A stretch of 64,000 nt of DNA from HXMU1420-13 sp965249965. GTDB taxonomy: Bacteria > Bacteroidota > Rhodothermia > Balneolales > Balneolaceae. Position numbers and translations under genes: made by a program. A model generated the notes under the pieces. The model saw only the letters and a list, made by a program, of their open reading frames with translations. It was not told where the DNA came from and did no database searches. Below are positions 46,448 to 55,700 of this stretch, in pieces. The stretch spans positions 1-64,000 of the forward strand of contig OZ252262.1 in assembly GCA_965249965.1 (NCBI GenBank), written 5' to 3'. Position 1 is the stretch's first letter. Every line of letters begins with the position of its first letter.

Positions 46448-47401
46448 TTATCCTATGAATCCTAGTACAGACTGTGGCCCATTATTAGCCTGAGCTAATG
46501 CTGAGGTTGCGGTCTGTTGCAGGATCTGGAGTCGTACAGATTCTGATTGTTCCTTCGCGAAATCTGTATCCAGAATTCTACTCTTTGCAGACTCCGTGGC
46601 GGATATCGACTCAGACAAGGTTTCTTCTCTAAGCGATAAAGAAGATTGCGTAATACCAATCGTATTCACGTTTCCTGCCATTGTATCAATAGCGGTATCA
46701 ACAGCACTAATGAAGGCGTTGTAATCAGCAGCAGTTGCTGTTGATGCAAAGGTAAATACACCTTGTGTTCCAGCTGTTGCTGCACTTACTGAAATAGCAC
46801 CACCTGATGCGGCTCCACCGCCTGCGGCTGTAGTTGCACCTAAAGATGCATCGCCTGATGCTGCGAAAAGCTCACCAACATTTACAGCAGCGATTGTTGC
46901 AGTGATGGTATCTTCTGCACGCTCACCGGTTTGGAAAGTAAGTGTAACTGAACCGGAATTGTTGGAACCATTAAGAAGCTCAGTGTCCTGGAAAATGGTT
47001 TGATTCGCAATTTCATTGATATCAGTACCAATTGCGGCCAATTGATCACCAATAAATCCACGCTCGGTTGCACCTAATGTATCGTTTGCAGCCTGTGTAG
47101 CTAAGCTCTTCATCTCGATCAAGCTGTCCATTACAATGTCGAAGCTAGATTCTGTAATATCCAGAACAGATTTTGCATCCCCTACATTCTGTAACGATTG
47201 CTCCAGACCGGCTGCACGGCTTTTCAATTTTGATGCAATGGAATAACCCGCGGCATTGTCTTCTGCTTTATTGATTTGTTTACCGGTTGTTAGTCGCTCT
47301 CGGCTATTACTTAAGTCACGATTAACCCGATTAAGTGAGAGCTGTGCATCTAACGATTGCACATTGGTATTCACTCGGTTTAGATCTCCGAAACTTCCCA
47401 T
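46448..47401 (-). CDS. fliC: Flagellin, tandem copy 2
   Basis: This 317-residue copy has the same architecture as its neighbours. It shares 'DLSNSRERLTTG' with copy 4 but 'GDQLAAIGTDIN' with copy 1 and 'GVFTFASTATAAD' with copy 3, a mosaic pattern that suggests gene conversion. It begins MGSFGDL where the others begin MASFGDL. AAGGTGA precedes the ATG by 6-7 bases. It is a monocistronic unit with its own promoter and terminator. Confidence 0.97.
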   Translation of the reverse strand: MGSFGDLNRVNTNVQSLDAQLSLNRVNRDLSNSRERLTTGKQINKAEDNAAGYSIASKLKSRAAGLEQSLQNVGDAKSVLDITESSFDIVMDSLIEMKSLATQAANDTLGATERGFIGDQLAAIGTDINEIANQTIFQDTELLNGSNNSGSVTLTFQTGERAEDTITATIAAVNVGELFAASGDASLGATTAAGGGAASGGAISVSAATAGTQGVFTFASTATAADYNAFISAVDTAIDTMAGNVNTIGITQSSLSLREETLSESISATESAKSRILDTDFAKEQSESVRLQILQQTATSALAQANNGPQSVLGFIG

Positions 47402-47453
47402 ATTGTTTCACCTTTTAGTTAGTTAATATTTAAAACGTTGCTCGGTACAAGAA

Positions 47454-47480
47454 TTATCGAACTCAAAAATGCGGTCTTAA
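47454..47480 (-). promoter_or_regulatory. Sigma-28-type promoter of flagellin copy 2
   Basis: Minus strand: TTAA, 15-nt spacer, TTCGATAA. The -10 element ends 52 bases before the ATG. AGCAACG begins 11 bases after the -10. Confidence 0.75.
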
Positions 47481-47601
47481 ATTTTTTGTGATAAATAATT
47501 TTAGACTTTCTCAAGTTGTTTAATTTCTTTGATTTATACAGCTATATATGACTTAGATATTGACTCGTTTTGTATAATTTGAAAAATAATGGAGCAAAAA
47601 A

Positions 47602-47631
47602 ATCCACGTCCCCAATGAAGAGAACGTGGAT
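47602..47631 (-). terminator. Terminator of flagellin copy 3
   Basis: An 8-bp stem (ATCCACGT/ACGTGGAT) at 47602-47609 and 47624-47631 is followed on the minus strand by a T-run (complement of A at 47596-47602). Confidence 0.8.
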
Positions 47632-47658
47632 CTATTACTAAGTACTTGTAAGGATCTC

Positions 47659-48609
47659 TTAGATAAATCCTAGTACTGACTGTGGACCGTTATTAGCCTG
47701 TGCAAGTGCAGAGGTTGCAGTCTGCTGAAGGATCTGAAGTCGCACAGACTCTGATTGTTCCTTTGCGAAATCTGTATCCAGAATTCTACTCTTTGCAGAC
47801 TCCGTCGCTGAAATTGACTCAGACAAGGTATCCTCTCTAAGCGATAAAGAAGATTGTGTAATACCAATGGTATTTACATTACCTGCCATTGTATCAATTG
47901 CGGTGTCTACTGCGCTAATGAAAGCATTGTAATCAGCGGCTGTTGCTGTTGATGCAAAAGTAAACACACCTTGTGTACCAGCTGTGGCTGCAGTTACTGA
48001 AATAGCACCACCTGATGCGGCTCCACCGCCTGCGGCTGTAGTTGCACCTAAAGATGCATCGCCTGATGCAGCAAATAGCTCTCCAACGTTTACAGCAGCA
48101 ATGGTTGCAGTGATGGTATCTTCAGCACGTTCACCGGTTTGGAAGGTAAGTGTAACCGAACCGGAATTGTTTGAACCGTTTAATAGCTCGGTATCCTGGA
48201 ATATGGTTTGATTCGCAATTTCATTGATATCAGTACCAATTGCTTCAATTTGATCACCAATGTAACCACGCTCGGTAGCACCTAATGTGTCGTTTGCCGC
48301 TTGTGTTGCAAGACTTTTCATCTCGATCAAGCTATCCATGACTATATCGAAGCTTGACTCAGTAATGTCGAGCACGGATTTTGCATCCCCTACATTCTGT
48401 AACGATTGCTCCAGACCAGCTGCACGGCTTTTCAATTTTGTTGCAATTGAATAACCCGCGGCATTGTCTTCTGCTTTATTGATTTGTTTACCGGTTGTTA
48501 GTCGCTCTCGGCTTGCGCCTAAGTCACGATTAACCCGGTTGAGTGAGAGTTGTGCATCTAATGATTGCACATTAGTATTCACTCGGTTTAGATCTCCAAA
48601 ACTTGCCAT
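47659..48609 (-). CDS. fliC: Flagellin, tandem copy 3
   Basis: The 316-residue copy is near-identical to copies 1 and 2. It shares 'GASRERL' and 'LREDTL' with copy 1, 'QGVFTF' with copy 2 and 'GDQIEAIG' with copy 4. The C-terminus ends LGFI, one residue shorter than copies 1 and 2. AAAGGTGA lies 6-7 bases before the ATG. It has its own sigma-28-type promoter and terminator. All five copies share the D0/D1 interfaces, so they can probably co-polymerise. Confidence 0.97.
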   Translation of the reverse strand: MASFGDLNRVNTNVQSLDAQLSLNRVNRDLGASRERLTTGKQINKAEDNAAGYSIATKLKSRAAGLEQSLQNVGDAKSVLDITESSFDIVMDSLIEMKSLATQAANDTLGATERGYIGDQIEAIGTDINEIANQTIFQDTELLNGSNNSGSVTLTFQTGERAEDTITATIAAVNVGELFAASGDASLGATTAAGGGAASGGAISVTAATAGTQGVFTFASTATAADYNAFISAVDTAIDTMAGNVNTIGITQSSLSLREDTLSESISATESAKSRILDTDFAKEQSESVRLQILQQTATSALAQANNGPQSVLGFI

Positions 48610-48661
48610 TTTATTTCACCTTTTGTTCTTATTTAAATATATGTTGCTTTGGTTAATGCTG

Positions 48662-48688
48662 TTATCGATTCAAAATAATTGATCTTAA
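48662..48688 (-). promoter_or_regulatory. Sigma-28-type promoter of flagellin copy 3
   Basis: Minus strand: TTAA, 15-nt spacer, ATCGATAA, 52 bases before the ATG. AGCAAC begins 13 bases after the -10. Confidence 0.75.
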
Positions 48689-48798
48689 ATTTTATATAAT
48701 AAATTTATATATATTATTGATTTTATTATTTATATATCATCCACAAATAATGATTATGTAAATATATTATTATATATTTTAATGTATTAATTACAAAA

Positions 48799-48826
48799 AC
48801 CTTCCCCATCAAAAGACGGAGAAGGT
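48799..48826 (-). terminator. Terminator of flagellin copy 4
   Basis: Stem ACCTTC-T-CC with GG-G-GAAGGT on the minus strand (48799-48807/48818-48826), with one G-U pair that would be C-A on the plus strand, followed by TTTTTG. Confidence 0.7.
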
Positions 48827-48859
48827 ATATACTTAAGCAAAGTATTTATTAACGTAGAA

Positions 48860-49810
48860 CTAGATAAATCCTAGTACAGACTGCGGGCCATTATTAGCCT
48901 GGGCTAATGCAGAGGTTGCGGTCTGTTGAAGAATCTGTAGTCGAATAGACTCAGATTGTTCTTTCGCAAAATCGGTATCCAGAATGCGGCTTTTCGCTGA
49001 TTCTGTGGCGGATATCGACTCAGATAGGGTTTCCTCTCTCAATGAAAGAGATTTTTGATTTATACCGATACTATTCACATTACCTGCCATAGTATCAATT
49101 GCAGTATCAACAGCACTAATAAATGCGTTGAAATCAGCAGCGGTAGCTGTTGAAGCAAAGGTAAATGTACCTTGATCGGAAGCAGTTGCTGCTGTTACAG
49201 AAATAGCACCACCTGATGCGGCTCCACCACCTGCAGCTGTAGTTGCACCTAAAGATGCATCGCCTGATGCAGCAAATAGCTCTCCAACGTTTACAGCAGC
49301 AATAGTTGCAGTGATGGTATCTTCTGCACGCTCACCGGTTTGGAAGGTAAGTGTAACCGAACCGGAATTGTTTGAGCCATTTAATAGCTCGGTATCCTGG
49401 AATATGGTTTGATTCGCAATTTCATTGATATCAGTACCGATTGCCTCGATTTGATCGCCAATGTAACCACGCTCAGTTGCTCCAAGAGTTTCATTTGCAG
49501 CCTGTGTAGCCAGGCTCTTCATCTCAATCAAGCTATCCATAACAATATCGAAGCTTGACTCAGTAATATCGAGCACAGATTTTGCATCCCCTACATTCTG
49601 TAAAGATTGTTCTAATCCTGCTACCCGACTTTTTAACTTAGTAGATATAGAATATCCAGCCGCATTATCTTCGGCTTTATTTATTTGTCGACCAGTCGTT
49701 AATCTCTCTCTGGAGTTTGAGAGATCACGATTTACTCTGTTCAGGGAAAGCTGTGCATCTAGTGATTGCACATTGGTATTCACCCTGTTCAGATCTCCAA
49801 AACTTGCCAT
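48860..49810 (-). CDS. fliC: Flagellin, tandem copy 4
   Basis: The 316-residue copy is slightly more diverged than copies 1-3: 'TTGRQINKAEDNAAGYSISTKLKSRVAG', 'ATASDQGTFTFASTATAADFN' and 'NSIGINQKSLSLREETL'. Its central region still matches copies 2 and 3 (ATTAAGGGAASGGAISVTAAT). GAGGTGAT lies 6-7 bases before the ATG. It has its own sigma-28-type promoter and terminator. It is intermediate between copies 1-3 and copy 5, consistent with stepwise tandem duplication. Confidence 0.97.
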   Translation of the reverse strand: MASFGDLNRVNTNVQSLDAQLSLNRVNRDLSNSRERLTTGRQINKAEDNAAGYSISTKLKSRVAGLEQSLQNVGDAKSVLDITESSFDIVMDSLIEMKSLATQAANETLGATERGYIGDQIEAIGTDINEIANQTIFQDTELLNGSNNSGSVTLTFQTGERAEDTITATIAAVNVGELFAASGDASLGATTAAGGGAASGGAISVTAATASDQGTFTFASTATAADFNAFISAVDTAIDTMAGNVNSIGINQKSLSLREETLSESISATESAKSRILDTDFAKEQSESIRLQILQQTATSALAQANNGPQSVLGFI

Positions 49811-49863
49811 ATTTTATCACCTCTTGTTTTTTGAATTCTGAATACGTTGCTTTGGTTCGTCAT

Positions 49864-49890
49864 TTATCGAGGGGTGTACAACGATCTTAA
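49864..49890 (-). promoter_or_regulatory. Sigma-28-type promoter of flagellin copy 4
   Basis: Minus strand: TTAA, 15-nt spacer, CTCGATAA, 53 bases before the ATG. AGCAACG begins 12 bases after the -10. The rest of the 49811-50140 gap holds only this leader and the copy-5 terminators. Confidence 0.78.
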
Positions 49891-50024
49891 ATCAGCATTA
49901 AAAATAAATCTAATCTGAATTTTCAGTAAACAAGAAGCTGATAATCAATAATTTATAAAGAACAATATCGTAGACACAGAAAAATTTATTTCAAGCTTAA
50001 GTCAAATTTCTGTTCGTAAAAAAT

Positions 50025-50044
50025 GCCCGTTCTATCAAACGGGC
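50025..50044 (-). terminator. Second (distal) terminator of flagellin copy 5
   Basis: A 7-bp stem GCCCGTT/AACGGGC at 50025-50031 and 50038-50044 is followed on the minus strand by ATTTTTT. It is about 45 bases beyond the first hairpin. Confidence 0.75.
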
Positions 50045-50088
50045 TTAAAACAAGAGGTAAAACAAAAAGTATTTTAGTAACCAGAAAA

Positions 50089-50116
50089 CCATACCCCCCT
50101 ATCAGGAGGCGTATGG
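50089..50116 (-). terminator. First terminator of flagellin copy 5
   Basis: CCATAC at 50089-50094 pairs with GTATGG at 50111-50116. An inner AGGGGG/CCTCCT stem continues after a one-base bulge, and TTTT follows on the minus strand. Confidence 0.65.
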
Positions 50117-50140
50117 ATTTTCTAGTCTACGTTGCTTGAA

Positions 50141-51097
50141 TTACTGGCCTAAGAAACCAAGTACTGCCTGAGGTCCATTGTTAGCCTGGGATAAGGCTGC
50201 AGTTGCAGTTTGCTGTAGGATCTGAAGTCTTACGGATTCTGCTTGTTCTTTGGCAAAGTCTGTGTCCATGATTCGGCTTTTTGCGGATTCATTTGCCGAG
50301 ATTGACTCAGAAAGCGTTTCTTCGCGAAGCGTTAGCGATGACTGTGTGATACCAATGGTATTCACATTTTCAGCCATTAAATCGATGGCACTATCCACGG
50401 CTGTGATAAATGCATTATAATCGGCGCCTGTTGCTGTAGTTGCGAAGGTAAAGGCTCCCTGATCGGAAGCAGTTGCACCAGTTACAGAGATTGCGGCTCC
50501 GCCACCTGCACCACCACCAGCGGTTGCTGTTGCACCAAGATTTGTATCACCACTTGGGGCGAAAAGCTCTCCAATATTCACTGCATTAATTGTTGCAACG
50601 ATGGTATCTTCTGCACGTTCACCTGTTTGGAAAGTTAGCTGGATACTGCCTGAGTTATTTGCACCATTTAAAAGGTTTTGATCCTGATAAATTGTTTGGT
50701 TTGCAATTTCATTGATGTCAGATCCAATTGCCTGCAACTGATCGCCAATATAGCCTCTTTCAGTACTTCCCAGGGTATCGTTGGCTGCCTGAGTGGCAAG
50801 TGCTTTCATATCAATCAAGCTGTCCATTACAATATCGAAGCTTGATTCTGCGATGTCGAGAACAGATTTTGCATCGCTTACATTTTGTAGTGATTGCTCT
50901 AAACCAGCAACTCTACTTTTTAACTTTGTTGCTATTGAGTAACCCGCTGCGTCATCTTCCGCACGATTAATGTTACTACCAGTTGTTAGCCTTTCTCGGC
51001 TGTTTGCTAAATCGCGATTTATTCTGTTAAGAGATAATTGCGCGTCTATGGATTGTACGTTTGTTCCTACTCGGTTTAAATCTCCAAAGCTTGCCAT
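50141..51097 (-). CDS. fliC: Flagellin, tandem copy 5 (most diverged)
   Basis: The 318-residue copy is the most distinct of the five: 'RVGTNVQSIDAQLSLNRINRDLANSRERLTTGSNINRAEDDAAGY', 'IVATINAVNIGELFAPSGDTNLGATATAGGGAGGGAAIS' and the end 'AVLGFLGQ' (the first two quoted only as family-level differences). The promoter-proximal position next to the glycosylation operon suggests it may be the older copy. GGAGAA lies about 8 bases before the ATG, instead of the GGTGA of copies 1-4. Two tandem terminators follow it. Confidence 0.96.
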   Translation of the reverse strand: MASFGDLNRVGTNVQSIDAQLSLNRINRDLANSRERLTTGSNINRAEDDAAGYSIATKLKSRVAGLEQSLQNVSDAKSVLDIAESSFDIVMDSLIDMKALATQAANDTLGSTERGYIGDQLQAIGSDINEIANQTIYQDQNLLNGANNSGSIQLTFQTGERAEDTIVATINAVNIGELFAPSGDTNLGATATAGGGAGGGAAISVTGATASDQGAFTFATTATGADYNAFITAVDSAIDLMAENVNTIGITQSSLTLREETLSESISANESAKSRIMDTDFAKEQAESVRLQILQQTATAALSQANNGPQAVLGFLGQ

Positions 51098-51162
51098 AAT
51101 AATTCTCCAATATAGTTTGTTGTCTGTTTATAGTTAGTTGTCCAATTCGTTAGTTGCTGTAG

Positions 51163-51189
51163 TTATCGAGCAGTATTGGGCAGTCTTAA
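51163..51189 (-). promoter_or_regulatory. Sigma-28-type promoter of flagellin copy 5
   Basis: Minus strand: TTAA, 15-nt spacer, CTCGATAA, 65 bases before the ATG. AGCAACTAAC begins 4 bases after the -10. Confidence 0.78.
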
Positions 51190-51412
51190 ATGCCGGACTT
51201 AAATTTTTTTCGAATATTTTTTAATTACCTCAAAATCGGCGTTTTTGATATAATTAAAGCCGTTTTTTGTGAAAAATATTTTTCATAAAAATATCACTCA
51301 TCAATTTTTTTTCACTTTTTCTGACCGAAATCAATGAATTTTGAGAGTGGTTTTTTTTACTGAAATCAGTAAGTAAATTCGAGATAGATTTATCAGATGA
51401 GTACATATAAAA
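51190..51412. other. AT-rich gap upstream of flagellin copy 5
   Basis: This stretch is very AT-rich with long T-runs. It contains a 16-bp palindrome TGAAAAATATTTTTCA (51270-51285). No credible gene is seen: a 60-codon minus-strand frame here has Lys/Ser/Phe-biased composition and no start signal. Confidence 0.4.
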
Positions 51413-51440
51413 AACGCCTCGATATTTCCATATCAAGGCG
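51406..51440 (-). terminator. Terminator of the glycosylation operon (after rffA)
   Basis: The arms at 51415-51425 and 51430-51440 form an 11-bp stem on the minus strand with a GGAA loop and one G-U pair, followed by TTTTTTATA. It lies about 80 bases past the rffA stop. Confidence 0.85.
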
Positions 51441-51470
51441 ATTCAAGCAACGTTTTAAATAAAAGGTGAA
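51441..51470 (+). other. Orphan flagellin-leader-like sequence in reverse orientation
   Basis: On the plus strand this reads ATTCAAGCAACGTTTTAAAT followed by AAAAGGTGAAAT. The leader of flagellin copy 2 has the same AGCAACGTTTTAAATA and AAAAGGTGAAA blocks, separated by 11 more bases. No flagellin gene follows it. It lies inside the rffA 3' region, opposite in orientation to all five flagellins. Confidence 0.6.
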
Positions 51471-51518
51471 ATCGGCAAGCCGACTTACCAGTACTGTCTC
51501 TCACAGTTTCTTTGTTGA

Positions 51519-52736
51519 TTACCCGGTAGCAGCGTGTTGCCCTAACAGAGAATCATTCCAATCTTTTCTAAATAAACTCTTTCTTCTTCCACCAAAGCTT
51601 CTCACTGCTTCGATAATTAAATCCTGATCAGTGGTAGAAAGCTCATAGTAAAATGGCAGCCGCACTAAATGGCTAGTATATAAATCAGCATTTGGTAACG
51701 ATCTTCCATCATGTTTATCCAAGAAGTATGCCGAACTGTGTAACGATTGATAATGAAACACACTATGGATGCCCAATTCTCTTAGGTGGCCTATTAAATT
51801 TGACCTTTGAGTCTCTGATCTGCATACCAGGTAATACATATGTCCATTATTAGTGGCGTAATCAGGGATTAGTGGCTGTTTAATGCCCAATCGTACACAC
51901 GTATCTTCCAGCGCTTTGTGATATTTATTCCAAATAGCCATTCTTTTTTGCTGTATTCGGATGAGATTACTCAACTGAGCATAAAGGAAAGCGGCATTTA
52001 ATTCCGATGGCAGGAACGATGAGCCAATATCTACCCAACCGTATTTGTCTACTTCTCCACGGAAAAAAGCAGTTCGGTTTGTTCCTTTCTCCCAAATTAT
52101 TTCTGCACGGTCAATAAATTCAGAGGCGTTTACAGTGAGCATGCCCCCTTCTCCTGCCATGATGTTTTTCGTTTCATGAAATGAGAAAGTTCCCAAATGG
52201 CCAATTGAACCCAAATGGCTAACACTCCCATCACGATGTGTGTAATAACTGTTTATGGCTTGGGCTGCATCTTCCACCACATATAATCCATGATCATCAG
52301 CCAAACCCATGATTAAGTCCATATCAGTAGCAACACCTGCATAGTGCACCACCACAATAGCTTTTGTTTTTGGCGTAATTAGCGCCTTTATGGACGATTC
52401 ATCAATTCCAGGATGATCCACCCGTGAATCTGCAAACCGGATGGTTGCGCCTCTTAATTCGAACGCATTTGCAGTGCTGACAAATGTATACGAAGGCATA
52501 ATAATCTCATCGCCCGGTTTTATATCCAATAAAATGGCACACATTTCAAGAGCATCTGTGCAAGAGGTGGTTAATAAACATTTTTTAAACCCAAACTGTC
52601 GTTCAAAAAATTGTTGAGCTAATTTTGTGTACTTACCATTTCCACTAATATGACCAAAATCTACCGCATCCTGAATATATTCTAACTCATTACCGGTAAT
52701 GAATGGCTTATTAAAAGGTATATCCTGTGATTCCAT
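51519..52736 (-). CDS. rffA: dTDP-4-amino-4,6-dideoxygalactose transaminase (RffA/WecE type)
   Basis: This 405-residue DegT/DnrJ/EryC1/StrS aminotransferase converts dTDP-4-keto-6-deoxyglucose to dTDP-4-amino-4,6-dideoxygalactose (dTDP-Fuc4N). It opens 'IPFNKPFITGNELEYIQDAV', with 'TTSCTDALEMCAILLDIKPGDE' and the PLP lysine K190 in 'GTFSFHETKNIMAGEGG', all close to WecE. It lies 8 bases downstream of the giant glycosyltransferase gene. That gene's last domain resembles WecF, which uses dTDP-Fuc4NAc, so donor synthesis and transfer are paired. The N-acetyltransferase WecD is not in the window. Confidence 0.93.
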   Translation of the reverse strand: MESQDIPFNKPFITGNELEYIQDAVDFGHISGNGKYTKLAQQFFERQFGFKKCLLTTSCTDALEMCAILLDIKPGDEIIMPSYTFVSTANAFELRGATIRFADSRVDHPGIDESSIKALITPKTKAIVVVHYAGVATDMDLIMGLADDHGLYVVEDAAQAINSYYTHRDGSVSHLGSIGHLGTFSFHETKNIMAGEGGMLTVNASEFIDRAEIIWEKGTNRTAFFRGEVDKYGWVDIGSSFLPSELNAAFLYAQLSNLIRIQQKRMAIWNKYHKALEDTCVRLGIKQPLIPDYATNNGHMYYLVCRSETQRSNLIGHLRELGIHSVFHYQSLHSSAYFLDKHDGRSLPNADLYTSHLVRLPFYYELSTTDQDLIIEAVRSFGGRRKSLFRKDWNDSLLGQHAATG

Positions 52737-52744
52737 ATTCCCTC

Positions 52745-55700
52745 CTAGCTCATCGATTCTTCGAGAATCGGATGTGTGCTTCTTGTTTTATTCAAAATCT
52801 CGCTACTCGACGCTATGATCTGAACCGATCGTTGTTCGATTCCAAATTCTTTACGGATGATTTCTTGCTGTTTTGATCTTTGTACAGCGCTTACAACCGG
52901 TATTTCACTCAGAGCCTTGATGTTGCGTAATGCTTCAAATGCCTCAAGTTGAAACCCAAAAGATTCCAGAAATTCCAACCCGGGATTTTTCATCTCCACC
53001 CCGTTTACAACAATATTGCGACGAATTAAAGTTTTGCACCCGCCGTATAGTGATGCCATTAAATTTCCTAAAGCTTGCTGTCTGTTATGAGCACCAATAA
53101 ACAGTTCTGCAGATGCAATCAACTTTACATATTCATGGGGTGGCATAAACTCTTTCAATAAAGTCGTTCGATCTGCCAATCCAAGTTTGTTTAACTCAGC
53201 TTGTAATATGCCCTCGTATTCAACGGAAAAATTGTAGGAAGCTGGAATAAGAATCTCGTACCCGTCAATATCTTCCTTCGTAGCTAGTTGCTGTAATATT
53301 TCAATGTGATTGTTTCCTTTATCACCAGAATTTCCAACGATAATTAAAGGTGGCTTTGATTTTTTCACCTCAAACTCCATCTCGCCATACAATCCGGCAT
53401 ATGGGTACGCAAAAGTATAGACATCACTTTCGCCATAATGATCTTTATACAACGTGATATCGCCATCCACGGCAGTGTGAATACTATCAATCAATCCAGC
53501 CAGAAAACGCATTGGTCGGCCAAAACGAATTGGGTTGTACAAATCGCCACCCCAAATATACCAGCCAATATGTTTTTTACTGCCAATATGCTTTACCAGT
53601 TTTTTTTGCCAATCCAGGAATATTCCATGAAAGAATATCCCATCTATATCAGTGGCCATGCACAGTTTTTTTACCTTTTCAATATCATGCTGATAGTTAA
53701 ATAGAGTGGCAAAATCATACTCATCCACATTAACAAATACATTCTCGATTGCAGTATGTTTTTCGATGAGGAGTTGATGCTCCTGATCTGAATTTGAATT
53801 GGTTAATTCCAATACATCGAGTAGCGTTTTCGCATACACATGATTAAATATGATGTGCAAAAACTTACCCGACTTAACTCGATTTGGTGCTTTAATATCA
53901 GTCACCATCCCATCTGCCAATAAATCTTCTGCAATTGTTTTAGTGATTTGAAGGGAATCGGGATTATTACTTAAACGCTTTAAAAATTTAATCTCTTTGG
54001 ATTGCAACCTGTACGTTGTTGGGTTTTGCAGCAACAACCATGCTTCTACCACTTTCACCTTCAACCAATTGAGCCCATCGCTGGATACTATTCCAGTTTC
54101 CTGAGCTTTTAATGGAAGCAAAAATGGGAGGCTCAAGTCAGGTTTGGCATTTGATGCCATTACTTGCTCAAATACATTTTTCAACACACTCGCGGCATCC
54201 TGAAATTTTCCAATATTCACAAATGCCCGGCTTAAAGAACATGCAACTGGGATGAATCCCGGATTCGCAGAGTATAAATCCAACAAAGTTGTAGCTGCTT
54301 CGACCGAGAGCACCGCTTTTTCGGCAGCAGAAAGCCTTGAGTTTTTATCAATCTCCCAAAGAATATTTATGGCTCTGAAATACTGCTCTTCTGCTTCAAG
54401 TTCGGGTTGCTGGAGCCATGTTGGATAGAAACTTTTTGTCCACTCTAGCTCGCGAACTTCCTCTACATAATTCGAAGGTTCGATTTCGGTGTGAATATCC
54501 TCATGAAAAATAAATCCAGCATTCTTTAGTTTATTTTCGGTTTCAGCTTGAAGAGCAAACAACCACCGTGCTGAGCTCTCCTGCTCTGGTTCTAGCTTAG
54601 AAAGAACTCCTACCTCTTCAATGTGTTCAAATACTCTATATCCAGATTCTTCCAGCATAGATAATGCAGTAGCGTCTATACTCTTAGAATTACCTAAACA
54701 AATAGTTGGCTTAAATTTTGAAAGCACTTCTTTAGCTCCTGCGAGCAACTTAGAAAGACCACATTCAATATCAATTACGCATAGTCGTGGCGAGGTAAGT
54801 TTAAACTCATTGATTATGGCGTCTAATAAATTCGTCTCAACAGGAATTGTCCCTTTCTCCGTATTGAGCACTCCTTCATCTTCATTGCTTCCAACAAATA
54901 AATAGGATGTATCTTTTACATCACAGGCTGCAATTTCAACAATATCAAGCTGGCGACTTACATTTAATCGCCTACTTTCTTTCAGAAACGGAAGTATATT
55001 AGGATTGGGCTCCAAGGAGAGCATTTTTCCATTTTTGCCCACTAAATGAGCGATAGGAAAAGTTAGTACTCCATATCCGGCGCCAATTTCGATTACTTCA
55101 TCGCCGGGAGAAACAAGTTCTGATACAGTCTTTAAAAGTCGCTTATTTCTATCTTTGTTTTCAATCAACGTAAAGTGAGTGAAATTCTCCTTGGATTTTG
55201 GGAGTGCTATTTTCACATCATTATCTAGTTCGAATTCTGTGAAATTGGTCAAGAATGGGGGATCATCGCAGATAGAATGTTCATTTTTAAAATCTTCTAG
55301 TTCGGCATCCGTATATGGTTGCACATTAATATGATCTTGCCATACACCTTCTTCTAACTGTTCATTATACCCACGAACCCGTTGATTCCACATTTCCCGA
55401 AAAGCTTTAGTTAGATGTGCTCCAAATCGTGGTCCATCACAAAGTGGAGAAGAAAGCAGTTGCTCTCTAAGTGTCGATCTAATTTCTTGTAGTTTTTTGG
55501 GTTCAGAGGCTAGTTCAATAACTTTGGCTTTATAATCATCCCAATTTTCTGTTACCCATTCTGCATTCCCGGAATTCGTTAAATGAGTGACAGAATGTTT
55601 ACCCGCAAAGGTTGGCCCCGCATGTGTGACTACCGGTACCCCCATCCAAAGTGCTTCGCAGGTTGTTAGTCCACCAGAATAAGGCCAGGGATCCAAGGCA

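Noticed and set aside
45550..48211. Long antisense frames inside several flagellin genes with similar translations
   Set aside because: They mirror the low-complexity Ala/Gly/Thr centre of the flagellins and are conserved only because the genes are duplicates. They have no start signals.
51254..51436. 60-codon minus-strand frame upstream of flagellin copy 5
   Set aside because: AT-driven composition, overlaps the rffA terminator, and no start signal or homology was recognised.
50129..51453. 13-bp inverted repeats (ATTCAAGCAACGT) flanking flagellin copy 5, as in an invertible phase-variation segment
   Set aside because: The match is only 13 bp, no recombinase gene is nearby, and inversion would not swap a promoter in an obvious way. 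Shared ancestry of the AGCAACG leader motif explains part of it.
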